Positions 44,929 through 53,861 of a DNA stretch of 64,000 bases are shown one piece after another. The notes under the pieces are model-generated. The model was not told the DNA's origin, did not search any database, and saw only the letters and a program-made list of their open reading frames with translations. A program made the translations under genes and the position numbers. Within the stretch, counting starts at the first letter, position 1; every line of letters begins with the position of its first letter. This stretch comes from JAAELZ01 sp965223465 (GTDB lineage: Bacteria; Pseudomonadota; Gammaproteobacteria; Arenicellales; Poriferihabitantaceae). The stretch lies in assembly GCA_965223465.1 (NCBI GenBank), contig OZ245025.1, forward strand, positions 930,001 to 994,000. Reading direction: 5' to 3'.

Positions 44929-45663
44929 TTACTGATAATATAGATCACGATACAGACTAAAAATTCGTCTGGGAAGAATTTTGGATGACACAGGTAAGCC
45001 TTGAAAACCTGCCCAGCCATCTTTATCCGCATCGTCTAAAACGTCATCATGATTAAGATCCAGTTGCTCTGGTGGAATCCTAACCGTTCCGCCATCGTAA
45101 ACATATTTTGGCTGGCCAACGAATCCCTCCCAGATGTTCCTAACATTGGTATAGCCCGCGCGGGTTAGTAAATTAGCCGCCTGCACGCTTCGATAGCCGG
45201 TTCGGCATAAGGTCAGAATTGGTTTGTCCTTATTTGGGAATAGACTCTCGACATAGCTGACAAAGTCTTGTGGATTAAGTGTGCCATCTCTGTTGGTATC
45301 ATCATCGCACCCATCCACAAAACATATATCCGGATAACCCGATAGATCGTAGCCAATATAATCACCCGAGTCGTTTGGCATATCTGCGCTACCTTCTATG
45401 TGTGGAAACGGTATGCTTTATGATTTAGGTGGATGACCCACTAGATGTTCAGAAATACGCCTGACATCGATGATTACGGCTTTAGCAAATTTCCGTTTGT
45501 GCTTTCTGCCTCGATCATGTGTAGTGAGAAGATAGGCTTCAGCTGCACTAATCTCAGAATGGTATAGCTGGGGCAAGCCATAGCGATTACCGATATCTGC
45601 CAGGGCAGTCGCATTAACACTAAATACAAGCCCCATTAAAAGTACTACTTTGTATATTTTCAT
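44929..45663 (-). pseudogene. Secreted rhodanese-domain protein with calcium-loop motifs, interrupted by an in-frame TAA
   Basis: The frame starts at 45663 with a signal peptide (MKIYKVVLLMGLVFSVNATALA) shortened here to its core LLMGLVFSVNATALA, then AVIIDVRRISEHLVGHPPKS. A TAA stands at 45418-45420, after which the same frame continues SIPFPHIEGSADMPN to a stop at 44929. A rhodanese normally reads through this point (typical GHPPGAYNIP), so the TAA probably replaces a Tyr codon. The active loop LTLCRTGYRS is intact. Two EF-hand/dockerin-like loops are present, in DTNRDGTLNPQD and DLNHDDVLDDAD. Read through, the protein would be about 244 codons. Single-base nonsense mutation is the simplest explanation. 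Confidence 0.82.
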
Positions 45664-46125
45664 CTTAACTTCCTCCGACTAAATGATTACTTTTGATAAC
45701 ACGCTGAGAGATTTGGGCTGTTAGCACATAAATACCTATTTTTCGGGCGCTGAGAGAGCCTAATTACCGCTTTCACGCCCATACGCATCTCGATCAATGC
45801 GGTCATCAGGCAATTAGCATCAATCTTGTATTCCCTAAATTGTTGAATATGTTTAGGGATCAATAAGTTGGTCAAGTGAGAACAACAAAAAGATCCGGCT
45901 CATCGAAAGCAAGTAGCAAATTTTTTGTTACTTCTAAGACGCGCAGATTACGCTCCTCCAATCGTAAAACGGATCACGTCCTGCGGTCACTTAATAACGC
46001 TTCCTACAGCATACGGTTTACGGTCCATCTCAGGACGTGCATGGGCTACGCCACTGGTATAAATAAAATCGCCTGATGCGCTTGACTACACCCTGGGTAA
46101 TACCATGCCTCTGTCATTACAAGTG
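45664..46125. other. Noncoding stretch with a 9-bp inverted repeat
   Basis: These 462 bases separate the rhodanese from the CAP-domain gene. Short open frames exist on both strands (45687-45875 minus, 45876-46076 plus), but neither looks like a known protein. CACGTCCTG at 45975-45983 and CAGGACGTG at 46031-46039 form a perfect inverted repeat 47 bases apart, which may mark a small repeat element or a decayed mobile element. Confidence 0.45.
45975..46039. repeat. Inverted repeat, possible dispersed repeat element
   Basis: Two 9-bp perfect inverted arms, CACGTCCTG and CAGGACGTG, flank 47 bases. The unit lies in noncoding DNA next to two interrupted genes. Only this copy is seen in the window, so whether it is dispersed in the genome is unknown. 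Confidence 0.35.
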
Positions 46126-47784
46126 CTAGAATAAACTCCGCCAGCCCCTACCCTCACAGCGGTTAATCGTGATTTGTCTACCCAATTGGGTGCGCAGTCG
46201 TACCGGTGCGCAACCACCGCCGTCAATCATCAACTCGACGGTATTTGGGTCTATCACCCTGGCCTCGATACGGGTTCTTCTATCTGCGCTTAACTCAACA
46301 TCCTGAAATGGAAATGCCTCCTGATTATCCGGCGCCCGATATAATATAAACCGACTTTCAGCAATCTTGAGCTCATCACTATCAGCTGCGACTGAATACT
46401 GCGGCAGGTTAAATCCAGCCGTGGAAAACTGACTACTATAGCGCTGGAAACCGCCGTTGACGAGTGCATCAATCTGAAAACGATAATTTGCGCCCCAATC
46501 CAGTCGCTGTAACGGAAACCAGGCAAATTGATGTTTGGTAAATTTATACTGAATATCATTTGTTGCGCTAATTTGACGCATTTTATCAAGGGGTATCCAA
46601 CTCGCGCTATCATCTCCAGACTGACGCTCTAGGGTAAAGCCCATAATCTTTACTTCAGAAACCGTTTGTGGATTAAACTGAATCGAAATAGGATAACCCG
46701 TCATGGGTAAATCAGGCGTTGGATGTGGGTCCTCGTCATAAAACACCGGTTTAATATCTTGCGCACCGTCGGGTGGCCAGACAACCACCTGCGGCCGATT
46801 TAACAAACGCTTGGTTGCCTGCGCATCGAAATACTCAGCTTTGATCTTAAAGCCATTTTGACAGACCTGATAAAAGTGACCGCTATCGCGGCTTTGTTGA
46901 TCGCTGGGCAAGTTTTCACAAAAAGCCCGATACCAACGAGCGTGCACCTCAACCGGTGGTTCACATATGCGATAGACCTCACCCGTGTATGGATAGATGA
47001 CATCGTCGCGTCCAGATTTACACATCTTTTCCAGCCACTTTGCCTTAATTCTGGTGCCATCACCACATGCATCAAAATAACGACCTGCGCCATTTAATAT
47101 GGCTGCCTTGGGTGGTTTATCACAAATCTTTTGCATGAACTCGGCGCGCAATAACTCACCATTGGCGCAACGATTTGGATAAGGCGGTCGAAATTTCGCT
47201 ACTTTTGGCAAGTTGGCACACAGGGTTTCATAGGCCGAAGGCAACATGGCCTTGCCTAAGCAATCTACTGGTTGTTTCGCCCTTGCCTCTGACGGCTGCT
47301 GTTCACAAATTTGGGCCAAATCACGCATACCCAACTTGTAAACATAACGTCGATCAACGCTGGCCCCACCGATCTCATCTATATCAAAATCCAAAAATGC
47401 AAAACGATGGTATATCGCAGACATTAAATCTGCGACCGAGTTTTCCACTGTATCATTTCCAATACTGATATTTTCCAATACCTGAGAATGCGGATAATCA
47501 AAATACGCTGCCCTGTCAGCGGCAAAATGCCCGGTATAGCCTGATTTTCCCTGGCGCTGTTCATGCGCAGAAACCAAAGTGCTTGTGCCTATGGGCAAAT
47601 GCCTGGCGAGATAGTTTGCATGTGATAATGCCGCACGCTCTAAAACTTTTGAAACACTGAGTATCGGTAGCCCTGTCGCCCTCCTAACTTCATTCACCTC
47701 GCGCTGTAAGGTGGTGGGCCCAGCGTGCGCGGAAAGATAGCATCCCGAGGCGAGAACTAGAAATAGATTTTTTAACATAGCCAT
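46126..47784 (-). CDS. Secreted CAP-domain protein with five tandem two-cysteine modules
   Basis: The 552-residue precursor has a signal peptide (about 1-21). A CAP/SCP-like domain spans about residues 25-155 with RAALSHANYLARHLP, STLVSAHEQRQGKSGYTGHF and SQVLENISIG. Ten cysteines follow at regular spacing, at about 160, 175, 189, 206, 221, 240, 255, 274, 289 and 308, giving five modules each with the theme CxxG.xIxAxWLxxxC (for example GTRIKAKWLEKMC). The C-terminal half (about 330-552) is beta-rich with Ig-like character and ends near GGGCAPVRLRTQ. I do not know this cysteine module. The ATG at 47784 follows an AGG seven bases upstream. Confidence 0.8.
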   Translation of the reverse strand: MAMLKNLFLVLASGCYLSAHAGPTTLQREVNEVRRATGLPILSVSKVLERAALSHANYLARHLPIGTSTLVSAHEQRQGKSGYTGHFAADRAAYFDYPHSQVLENISIGNDTVENSVADLMSAIYHRFAFLDFDIDEIGGASVDRRYVYKLGMRDLAQICEQQPSEARAKQPVDCLGKAMLPSAYETLCANLPKVAKFRPPYPNRCANGELLRAEFMQKICDKPPKAAILNGAGRYFDACGDGTRIKAKWLEKMCKSGRDDVIYPYTGEVYRICEPPVEVHARWYRAFCENLPSDQQSRDSGHFYQVCQNGFKIKAEYFDAQATKRLLNRPQVVVWPPDGAQDIKPVFYDEDPHPTPDLPMTGYPISIQFNPQTVSEVKIMGFTLERQSGDDSASWIPLDKMRQISATNDIQYKFTKHQFAWFPLQRLDWGANYRFQIDALVNGGFQRYSSQFSTAGFNLPQYSVAADSDELKIAESRFILYRAPDNQEAFPFQDVELSADRRTRIEARVIDPNTVELMIDGGGCAPVRLRTQLGRQITINRCEGRGWRSLF

Positions 47785-47818
47785 GCCAAGCCTAGTGGAT
47801 TTCGTACCAATTAGACAC

Positions 47819-47841
47819 AAAAAACGCTGCCTAAAGCAGCG
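47819..47841 (-). terminator. Intrinsic terminator after the Alvin_2107-like gene
   Basis: On the minus strand CGCTGC (47841-47836) pairs with GCAGCG (47830-47825) around a 5-base loop and is followed by a run of T (A on the plus strand at 47819-47824). It lies downstream of the small gene at 47869-48063. Confidence 0.78.
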
Positions 47842-47868
47842 CTTTGTATATGGTGTATTTCGCGAGCC

Positions 47869-48063
47869 TTAATTAATAAATTTGCTGGCCTGATCAATAT
47901 TATGGGCCTGACCATCCGCGTAGCCAGCTTCATATGCATCTGTCACGCGCTGCTCTTCGCGCTCAGGATTTTCCAGATATCCACCTGCCCAGCCAACAAA
48001 ATAATCTCTATTCACGCCCATATCCTGTAGTTTGGTAAGGGTTTCGTAATATTCTTTATCCAT
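47869..48063 (-). CDS. Small protein resembling the Alvin_2107 sulfur-globule oxidation family
   Basis: This 64-residue acidic soluble protein reads MDKEYYETLTKLQDMGV, then YFVGWAGGYLENPEREEQR and AYEAGYADGQA. It has no signal peptide and no cysteine. From memory, GWxxGYLxxPxREEQRxTxAYEAGYxDG is the pattern of a family named after Alvin_2107 and linked to sulfur-globule oxidation in Allochromatium. Without a search this remains tentative. It is a monocistronic gene with its own terminator downstream, and the ribosome-binding region GGAGAATACG precedes the ATG. Confidence 0.7.
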   Translation of the reverse strand: MDKEYYETLTKLQDMGVNRDYFVGWAGGYLENPEREEQRVTDAYEAGYADGQAHNIDQASKFIN

Positions 48064-48169
48064 CGTATTCTCCGAAAGAAAACTATCATCATTTCAAGCG
48101 CGCTATTGTAGGGGATTATAGAGACGGGATAAATTCTCCAAATCTGTCAAATTTGGGCGCAGATTAGAT

Positions 48170-48194
48170 AAAACCGCTATCTATTTTGGATAGC
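48170..48194 (-). terminator. Candidate terminator after the Sel1/SPOR gene
   Basis: On the minus strand GCTATC (48194-48189) pairs with GATAGC (48181-48176) across a 7-base loop and is followed by GGTTTTAT. The stem is short and the T-run weak. It lies about 37 bases downstream of the stop at 48231. Confidence 0.45.
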
Positions 48195-48230
48195 ATCGTA
48201 CCCTAATCAAACGATCCACCTAAGTTCCTA

Positions 48231-50384
48231 TTAGGGACACAATATCGCTAGATCTTTGGCTTGTTCTGCGCTTAGCGTATCCTGTTTTTTGCAGCGATTG
48301 CTGGCGAGCAATGAAACCAATCTGGCACGCGCATGCTTGGTATAACTCTTTGGCAAGGATTTTAAGGCATCTTTCGCTGATTGCTCATCCGGATAGGCAC
48401 CTAATAGAACAAAGGACCAGTCTTCATCCTTAATGCGCGTTGTATAAAGGCGTGCAAGATCACGAAGTGCCTTGTTTTGGGCCACTTGCTTGGCTCGATT
48501 ATGATCCAGTACGGTAAATAAATGAATCAGGTAAGCACCTTGTGGTTGGCTAAACAACCATTTATTGTCATTGACGGGATGTCCATCGACGGATGTGGGG
48601 ACTGGATTGTCTATAACTTTATTGTCGGTGGGCTCGCCAGATTGCTCAGCGAGCTTTGCGGTGGAAGACTGCTCGGCAACAGGCTTGGTCTTGCCTTCAA
48701 CCGGCATCACCATAATTTTCTCTGATGCAGACGTTTGCTCCCGATTAGCCGCCTCAGCCTTTGAACTAAGTTGCACCGATTCAGACGTTACCGGTAATTT
48801 GCTAGCAACTTGTGTCGTCTGGGGCAAGGTTGCGAGATCCCCGCGCTTCGCAGCGCCAATGACCGCGTGGCTGCTACGTACCCACTCAACCATTAATTCA
48901 TGCGCGCTCTCCCCTGAATCCGCTAACGCATGTCCATCTATCCAACCATAAACAGATTGTGGTACGCGCAATTTCAACCACTTACGACGTTGCTCAATAA
49001 TGAGTGATTTAAACTCGGTCGGTAATTCTCCTATCACCAAGCCATCCGGGACGGTATGCAAAAGCACGCTATTATGCGCAGCACTTGCGTAACCGTCCTG
49101 CAGTTGAACCTCAACTCGCTTCACCCAAGCGGGTAACCCAGGTGCGATTTCGATTTGCAGTTTACTGCCTTGCTTGGCGATCACTTTAACCAGCGTTCTG
49201 GGCAATAATGTGTCCAGTTCGTGATTCATATCGGCCTGCGCGTAAACTTTAACCGGTGCGTTAATCGTGCGCAAAAAATAGTCTCGCTGTATCGGCGACG
49301 TATCACGCACGATCTGCACTTTTGATTCAAAACCGGATTTAGGTGATTCTTGCTTGGGTCTGGTGGGCCGAATCATCGTATCTTCGTTGTAGGTAGGTTG
49401 GGTACCCGGTACTGCAACTGGTTCAGGTTTATCCAGGGCAATAACCTGGTTTTCGCTGACCGGCACCTCGCGCTTCTTCGGTACGAGGGTAGAATTTCGT
49501 TTTTCAGTTGGTAATGGATCAAGCGCAACTACTTGATTATTTGCGTCTATTTGATCCTGCCTTGTTTTTGGCTTTGGTACGATGGATGGTTTTGTGGCGG
49601 TTGAGTCAACCTGCGCTACGGGTTGTTTTTTGGGTGCCAACTTGATTGTTTTGCGTTTTGTCACCTGAAGATTCGGCTCAGATTGTTGCGCATTTTCCGA
49701 TCCTTGCGCTGATTTTACCGGCGTTTCCAGTTGTTTATCTGGCTTTGGTGTGGGACTCTGTGTTGGTTCGGGCACTGGCTTCGAAATATCAGTATCTACT
49801 TGCGCTGCAACTGTCACCTTGGTTTTTTCGTATGCTGCAATCTCTTCAGCGCTGGTATCTAAAAATTCCTGCGCGCGCGCATCTTGTTGAGAGGCAGCAA
49901 GGCGAATCAAGCGTAACCCTTCACCAATATCCTGCTTATCTCCTATACCCAAATACAACGCCCTGCCATAATTAAACTGGGCTTGCGGGTAGCCGCCCGT
50001 CGCAGCCTTCTTCCACCAACGCAAAGCCTCATCTGTGTCTTTCTCCATACCGATACCGCTAAGCGCCATGTGGCCGAGATTGTATTGTGCCTCAACCTGA
50101 TTTTTGTTTGCTGCTTTCAAAAACCAATTACGCGCTTGTTCAAGATTACGTTCGACCCCTCTGCCTTCCAAATACAGAACGCCTAGATTATATTGTGCTT
50201 CCGGGTTTTCTTCATAAGCGCCCAAACTCCAGGCGTCAAATGCGCTTCTATAGTCGCCATCCTTAAATGCCTGCACCCCTAAAGCATAATTTGACTTTTC
50301 AGGGCTTACTTCCTGTGCACCCGCACTACTGATCGCACACAAGCCAACAAAAATAAGCAGCCGTGTTATAGATCTTGTCTTCAT
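48231..50384 (-). CDS. Sel1-repeat, SH3-like and SPOR-domain envelope protein
   Basis: The 717-residue precursor has a signal peptide (about 1-23). Sel1-like repeats follow (about 30-180), such as AQYNLGVLYLEGRGVERNLE and AQYNLGHMALSGIGMEKDTD. A long Pro/Lys/Thr-rich linker (about 195-360) leads to an SH3-like region (about 370-490, with VYAQADMNHELDTLLPRTLV and VYGWIDGHALA). The C-terminal SPOR-like domain (about 610-700, with GAYLIHLFTVLDHNRAKQVA and WSFVLLGAYPDEQSAKDAL) would bind denuded peptidoglycan at septa. It is probably periplasmic or outer-membrane associated and linked to cell-wall turnover. It lies 22 bases after tgt. Confidence 0.8.
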   Translation of the reverse strand: MKTRSITRLLIFVGLCAISSAGAQEVSPEKSNYALGVQAFKDGDYRSAFDAWSLGAYEENPEAQYNLGVLYLEGRGVERNLEQARNWFLKAANKNQVEAQYNLGHMALSGIGMEKDTDEALRWWKKAATGGYPQAQFNYGRALYLGIGDKQDIGEGLRLIRLAASQQDARAQEFLDTSAEEIAAYEKTKVTVAAQVDTDISKPVPEPTQSPTPKPDKQLETPVKSAQGSENAQQSEPNLQVTKRKTIKLAPKKQPVAQVDSTATKPSIVPKPKTRQDQIDANNQVVALDPLPTEKRNSTLVPKKREVPVSENQVIALDKPEPVAVPGTQPTYNEDTMIRPTRPKQESPKSGFESKVQIVRDTSPIQRDYFLRTINAPVKVYAQADMNHELDTLLPRTLVKVIAKQGSKLQIEIAPGLPAWVKRVEVQLQDGYASAAHNSVLLHTVPDGLVIGELPTEFKSLIIEQRRKWLKLRVPQSVYGWIDGHALADSGESAHELMVEWVRSSHAVIGAAKRGDLATLPQTTQVASKLPVTSESVQLSSKAEAANREQTSASEKIMVMPVEGKTKPVAEQSSTAKLAEQSGEPTDNKVIDNPVPTSVDGHPVNDNKWLFSQPQGAYLIHLFTVLDHNRAKQVAQNKALRDLARLYTTRIKDEDWSFVLLGAYPDEQSAKDALKSLPKSYTKHARARLVSLLASNRCKKQDTLSAEQAKDLAILCP

Positions 50385-50406
50385 TGTTAAACCTCAAATA
50401 TAAAAG

Positions 50407-51495
50407 CTAAGTAGGCAAATCCACTGATTGGCGCCATTGGGTAAAGTTATCCGCGTCTATTTGTTGCCGTATAGTTTGCATTAACCTTTGATAATAATGG
50501 ATATTGTGTAAGCTGCATAGACGTCCAACGAGCGCTTCTTGTTTATGATACAAATGACGAAGATAAGCTCGAGAATAATGCTGACATGTGTAACAGTCAC
50601 ATGATGCATCCAAAGGATTAGTATCCATACGATGCACTGCATTTCTAATTTTCACCACGCCATGTGAAGTATAACACCAGCCATTGCGCGCATTGCGCGT
50701 TGGCAACACACAATCAAACATATCTATGCCTGCTGCTACGCCATTAACTAAATCTTGGGGCGTACCCACACCCATCAAATAACGCGGTTTATCTTCGGGT
50801 AGCTCGGGCGTACAGCTTGCTAGCACCTCTGCCATTTCAGCTTTGCTTTCTCCCACCGACAGTCCGCCCAGGGCATAACCATCAAATCCAATTTCTATCA
50901 ACCCGCAGGCAGAAGCTTTGCGCAGATCACCATACATCCCGCCTTGCACAATGCCAAATAAGGCACCACTGCCCTCATAAGCATCCTTACATCGCTTGGC
51001 CCAACGCAAAGACAGTTCCATGGAGGCTGCAGCTTCGTCATGGGTGGCGGGGTATGGTGTGCACTCATCAAATGCCATTGTGATATCTGAGCCAAGTTCA
51101 GTCTGAATTTGCATGGATTCTTCCGGCCCCAAAAATACCTCACTGCCGTCAATGGGTGAACGAAACTTGACCCCTTTTTCACTTAACTCTCGCAACTTGG
51201 ATAAACTCCAAACCTGGAACCCACCCGAATCGGTCAATATTGGTCCGGACCAATGCATAAAATCGTGTAAACCACCGTGCGCCTGAATGATTTCCGTCCC
51301 GGGTTGGAGCATCAAATGAAAGGTATTACCCAGAATGATCTGTGCGCCCGTACCGGCCACTTCTTCTGGTGTCAGGGTTTTTACCGTAGCATTGGTCCCC
51401 ACCGGCATAAAAGCAGGCGTATCGACTACGCCGAGTTCAAATTTAAGTTGGCCAAGGCGTGCCAGCGCATTGTTTTTTTTCAGTGTAAATTGCAT
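50407..51495 (-). CDS. tgt: tRNA-guanine transglycosylase Tgt
   Basis: The 362-residue enzyme swaps guanine-34 for the queuosine precursor preQ1 in GUN tRNAs. It has TDSGGFQVWSL near residue 90 (substrate-binding Asp), FGIVQGGMYGDLRKASA near 181, FDGYALGGLSVGE near 205 and the zinc site CDCYTCQHYSRAYLRHLYH near 298. Length is normal for bacterial Tgt. It follows queA by two bases in the same operon. Confidence 0.97.
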   Translation of the reverse strand: MQFTLKKNNALARLGQLKFELGVVDTPAFMPVGTNATVKTLTPEEVAGTGAQIILGNTFHLMLQPGTEIIQAHGGLHDFMHWSGPILTDSGGFQVWSLSKLRELSEKGVKFRSPIDGSEVFLGPEESMQIQTELGSDITMAFDECTPYPATHDEAAASMELSLRWAKRCKDAYEGSGALFGIVQGGMYGDLRKASACGLIEIGFDGYALGGLSVGESKAEMAEVLASCTPELPEDKPRYLMGVGTPQDLVNGVAAGIDMFDCVLPTRNARNGWCYTSHGVVKIRNAVHRMDTNPLDASCDCYTCQHYSRAYLRHLYHKQEALVGRLCSLHNIHYYQRLMQTIRQQIDADNFTQWRQSVDLPT

Positions 51496-51497
51496 CT

Positions 51498-52538
51498 TTA
51501 TATCGCTTCACCCGGTATTAATAACATGGCATCGCCATAGCTGAAAAAACGGTATTTTTGTGCAATAGCATGAGCGTAGACAATCCGTATATTTTCCCGA
51601 CCTGCAAAAGCTGAAACCATCATCAGCAGGGTAGATTTTGGTAAATGGAAATTGGTCAGCAATGCATCAACTACCCTAAACTCAAAGCCAGGATAAATGA
51701 AGATGTCTGTCAAACCACGATAGGCATCGAGTCTACCGGTTTGCGCTGCGCTTTCAAGCGCACGTGTGGTGGTTGTACCCACCGCAATCACTTTGTGACC
51801 CGTAGCCTTTGTCTGTTTAATCTGTCGAACCACGATATCACTCACCTCACACCATTCCTGATGCATCTTATGTTGCGCAATATCGTCAACTCTCACGGGC
51901 TGAAAAGTGCCCGCGCCGACGTGCAGAGTAATCTTCGCCAATTGCACCCCTTTTTGTTTGAGCTGCGCAAGCAATGCGTCGTCAAAATGCAATCCGGCCG
52001 TCGGAGCAGCCACCGCGCCTTGGGTCTGTGCATATACGGTTTGATAACGCGCGCTATCTTGCGGGCCTGGGGAGCGCCTGATGTAGGGGGGTAGTGGTAC
52101 TTCTCCGTGACGTTCGAACAGCTTTGTGCCCCCACCATACTCTGGTTTCAATACTCGAAATTCACCAAAGCTATCCTCCCAATTTAGAAATTCAAGTACT
52201 GGCCGGCCCAAAACAAGCAATTTCTGACTTGGCTTTAGTGGTTTATTGGCGCGTGCCAGTGCTAAAAATCTGTCTTCGCATAGAATGCGCTCCAGCAGTA
52301 CCTCTACCCGCCCGCCACTTGGCTTCTGGCAGTGTAATCGTGCAGGGATGACCTGGGTATCATTAACCACCAATAAATCGCCCGCTGCACAAAAATCCAC
52401 AAATTCGGCGAATTGATGGTCAGACAGACTCGCGTGCTTACCCGCCATCACCAACAAACGTGAATCATCACGCGCCGCGGACGGTGCTTGCGCGATGAGC
52501 TCAGGCGGCAGGGTGTAGTCAAAATCCTGGGTTTTCAA
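51498..52538 (-). CDS. queA: S-adenosylmethionine:tRNA ribosyltransferase-isomerase QueA
   Basis: The 346-residue enzyme transfers the ribosyl group of SAM to preQ1-modified tRNA, making epoxyqueuosine. It begins MKTQDFDYTLPPELIAQAP and contains VVNDTQVIPARLHCQKPSGG near residue 57, AAPTAGLHFDDALL near 180, THVHVGAGTFQPV-like LHVGAGTFQPVRVDD near 204 and LTNFHLPKSTLLMMVSAFAG near 293. The family matches well in length. It is followed by tgt, as in many bacteria. Confidence 0.97.
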   Translation of the reverse strand: MKTQDFDYTLPPELIAQAPSAARDDSRLLVMAGKHASLSDHQFAEFVDFCAAGDLLVVNDTQVIPARLHCQKPSGGRVEVLLERILCEDRFLALARANKPLKPSQKLLVLGRPVLEFLNWEDSFGEFRVLKPEYGGGTKLFERHGEVPLPPYIRRSPGPQDSARYQTVYAQTQGAVAAPTAGLHFDDALLAQLKQKGVQLAKITLHVGAGTFQPVRVDDIAQHKMHQEWCEVSDIVVRQIKQTKATGHKVIAVGTTTTRALESAAQTGRLDAYRGLTDIFIYPGFEFRVVDALLTNFHLPKSTLLMMVSAFAGRENIRIVYAHAIAQKYRFFSYGDAMLLIPGEAI

Positions 52539-52562
52539 GATTAACGTGTTTTAAAGATCAGG

Positions 52563-53339
52563 CTACTGGGGCTTTTCGCCTTTTAGCTCGGCTTCTAATT
52601 TGAAAGTCTTGAGCTTTTCTTCAGTTAACTGAATCTTTAACTGGCGAATACTATTTTGTTGCGTTTTAAGCTGCTTCGCCAGTTGGGTCACCTTTGTACT
52701 TGTTTTAGCTTGTCTGGCCTTACTTTTTTTATCCTGATCTTGCAAGATTTTCAGTTGTTTTTCCGCCAATAGGCGCGAAACATTTTCATTATCATAGCGC
52801 TTTTGTATCGCATCCAGGCGTGTCTGTAACACTTGTAGTTGTTTGTCACGTTCTGTGAGTTGCTTGCGATTCAGCGCCACGAGCGCTTCAAGCTCTTTAT
52901 CTCTGCCAATGACAAAATCCGATGCAGAACCCTTCTTTGTCTTGCCAGAATACGCAAACCTTTCGATTTGATTTCGCAAAGCATTGTAATCCAGGGTGAG
53001 CTTTAAAATCCTGGAATGCGCCTTGTCAATTTCCATTTGCAAAGTAAATTGATCAGCCTGCGAAAGCGCATCATCATTTTTCATTGCCCCTGGTTCAGGC
53101 ACACTGCCGGTAGAGGTCTCTGGTTCTAACCGCTCCACAGCTGGCTCAATAATAAGGTCCTGTTGTTGGGGAATTACCGGTGGCGAGGGCGCAGACCAAA
53201 TTCGCTTTCCAAACAAAGGATCCTGATCAAAAGAAAAGCCATCATATTTAAATTGGCTCGCAGACTGTGCGCTAACTGTTGCTGTAAGCGATATTCCAAA
53301 CGTTATCGCTATAAAATAAAACAATATTCTCAAGATCAA
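52563..53339 (-). CDS. Secreted coiled-coil protein
   Basis: The 258-residue precursor has an N-terminal signal peptide (about 1-25, ending VSA). Its first mature segment is Pro-rich. From about residue 93 to the C-terminus it is mostly charged coiled coil with heptad-like Leu spacing (LTERDKQLQVLQTRLDAIQ, LAKQLKTQQNSIRQLKIQL). No enzyme motif is seen. It is probably periplasmic and structural, possibly related to the envelope role of the Sel1/SPOR protein, though that link is only by position. Function is unknown. Confidence 0.75.
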   Translation of the reverse strand: MILRILFYFIAITFGISLTATVSAQSASQFKYDGFSFDQDPLFGKRIWSAPSPPVIPQQQDLIIEPAVERLEPETSTGSVPEPGAMKNDDALSQADQFTLQMEIDKAHSRILKLTLDYNALRNQIERFAYSGKTKKGSASDFVIGRDKELEALVALNRKQLTERDKQLQVLQTRLDAIQKRYDNENVSRLLAEKQLKILQDQDKKSKARQAKTSTKVTQLAKQLKTQQNSIRQLKIQLTEEKLKTFKLEAELKGEKPQ

Positions 53340-53443
53340 CTCACCTATCTAGCGTAGATTATTGAAAAGCCCGCAGAGTTTATCACGCTAAAATCATCAA
53401 TTTGCAATAAAAGCGCTATCTAAACCTGGCCCCAACCATTGTT

Positions 53444-53857
53444 TTAGTCAGGAAATTTCGCGTATCGTTCAGCTCGCAAACCTGGCACATACCAATCAGC
53501 TGATTCAGCCCAGAAGATATTGCCGTTTACGGCTAATCCCGCTGAGGTATCCAATGACCCAGCCGGGATAAAAAGTGTGGTTCCGCTCATATTAATAAAC
53601 GGTAAACCGCTCCCACAATCTATACAAAATACATGCGTAAACGCGCGTCCGTCAGCTGCGTCATAACGCCTAACTTTACTTTCACCTTTTATCCACTCTA
53701 TTTTAGTGGGTTTCGCCAATATATTGGCTGCGTGCGCACTACCCGTTAGTTTCCGACATTGCTGACAATGACAATAAAAGAATCGTTTTGGTTCTGCCTG
53801 AATGGCATAACGAACTTGCCCACATAAACAGGATCCTTTTAGCTTTTTTATAGACAT
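53444..53857 (-). CDS. GFA-family (CENP-V/formaldehyde-activating-like) zinc protein
   Basis: The 137-residue protein has the GFA zinc pattern: GSCLCGQVRY near residue 8, FFYCHCQQCRKLTGSAHAA near 26 and FCIDCGSGLPF near 77. Family members include a reported glutathione-dependent formaldehyde-activating enzyme, but most have no proven substrate. It lies five bases downstream of the N-formylglutamate amidohydrolase gene on the same strand. Confidence 0.9.
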   Translation of the reverse strand: MSIKKLKGSCLCGQVRYAIQAEPKRFFYCHCQQCRKLTGSAHAANILAKPTKIEWIKGESKVRRYDAADGRAFTHVFCIDCGSGLPFINMSGTTLFIPAGSLDTSAGLAVNGNIFWAESADWYVPGLRAERYAKFPD

Positions 53858-53861
53858 GAAA

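Noticed and set aside
45876..46076. Plus-strand open frame in the noncoding stretch
   Set aside because: Sixty-six codons with no recognisable family, no clear start signal, and an inverted repeat inside it; more likely noncoding.
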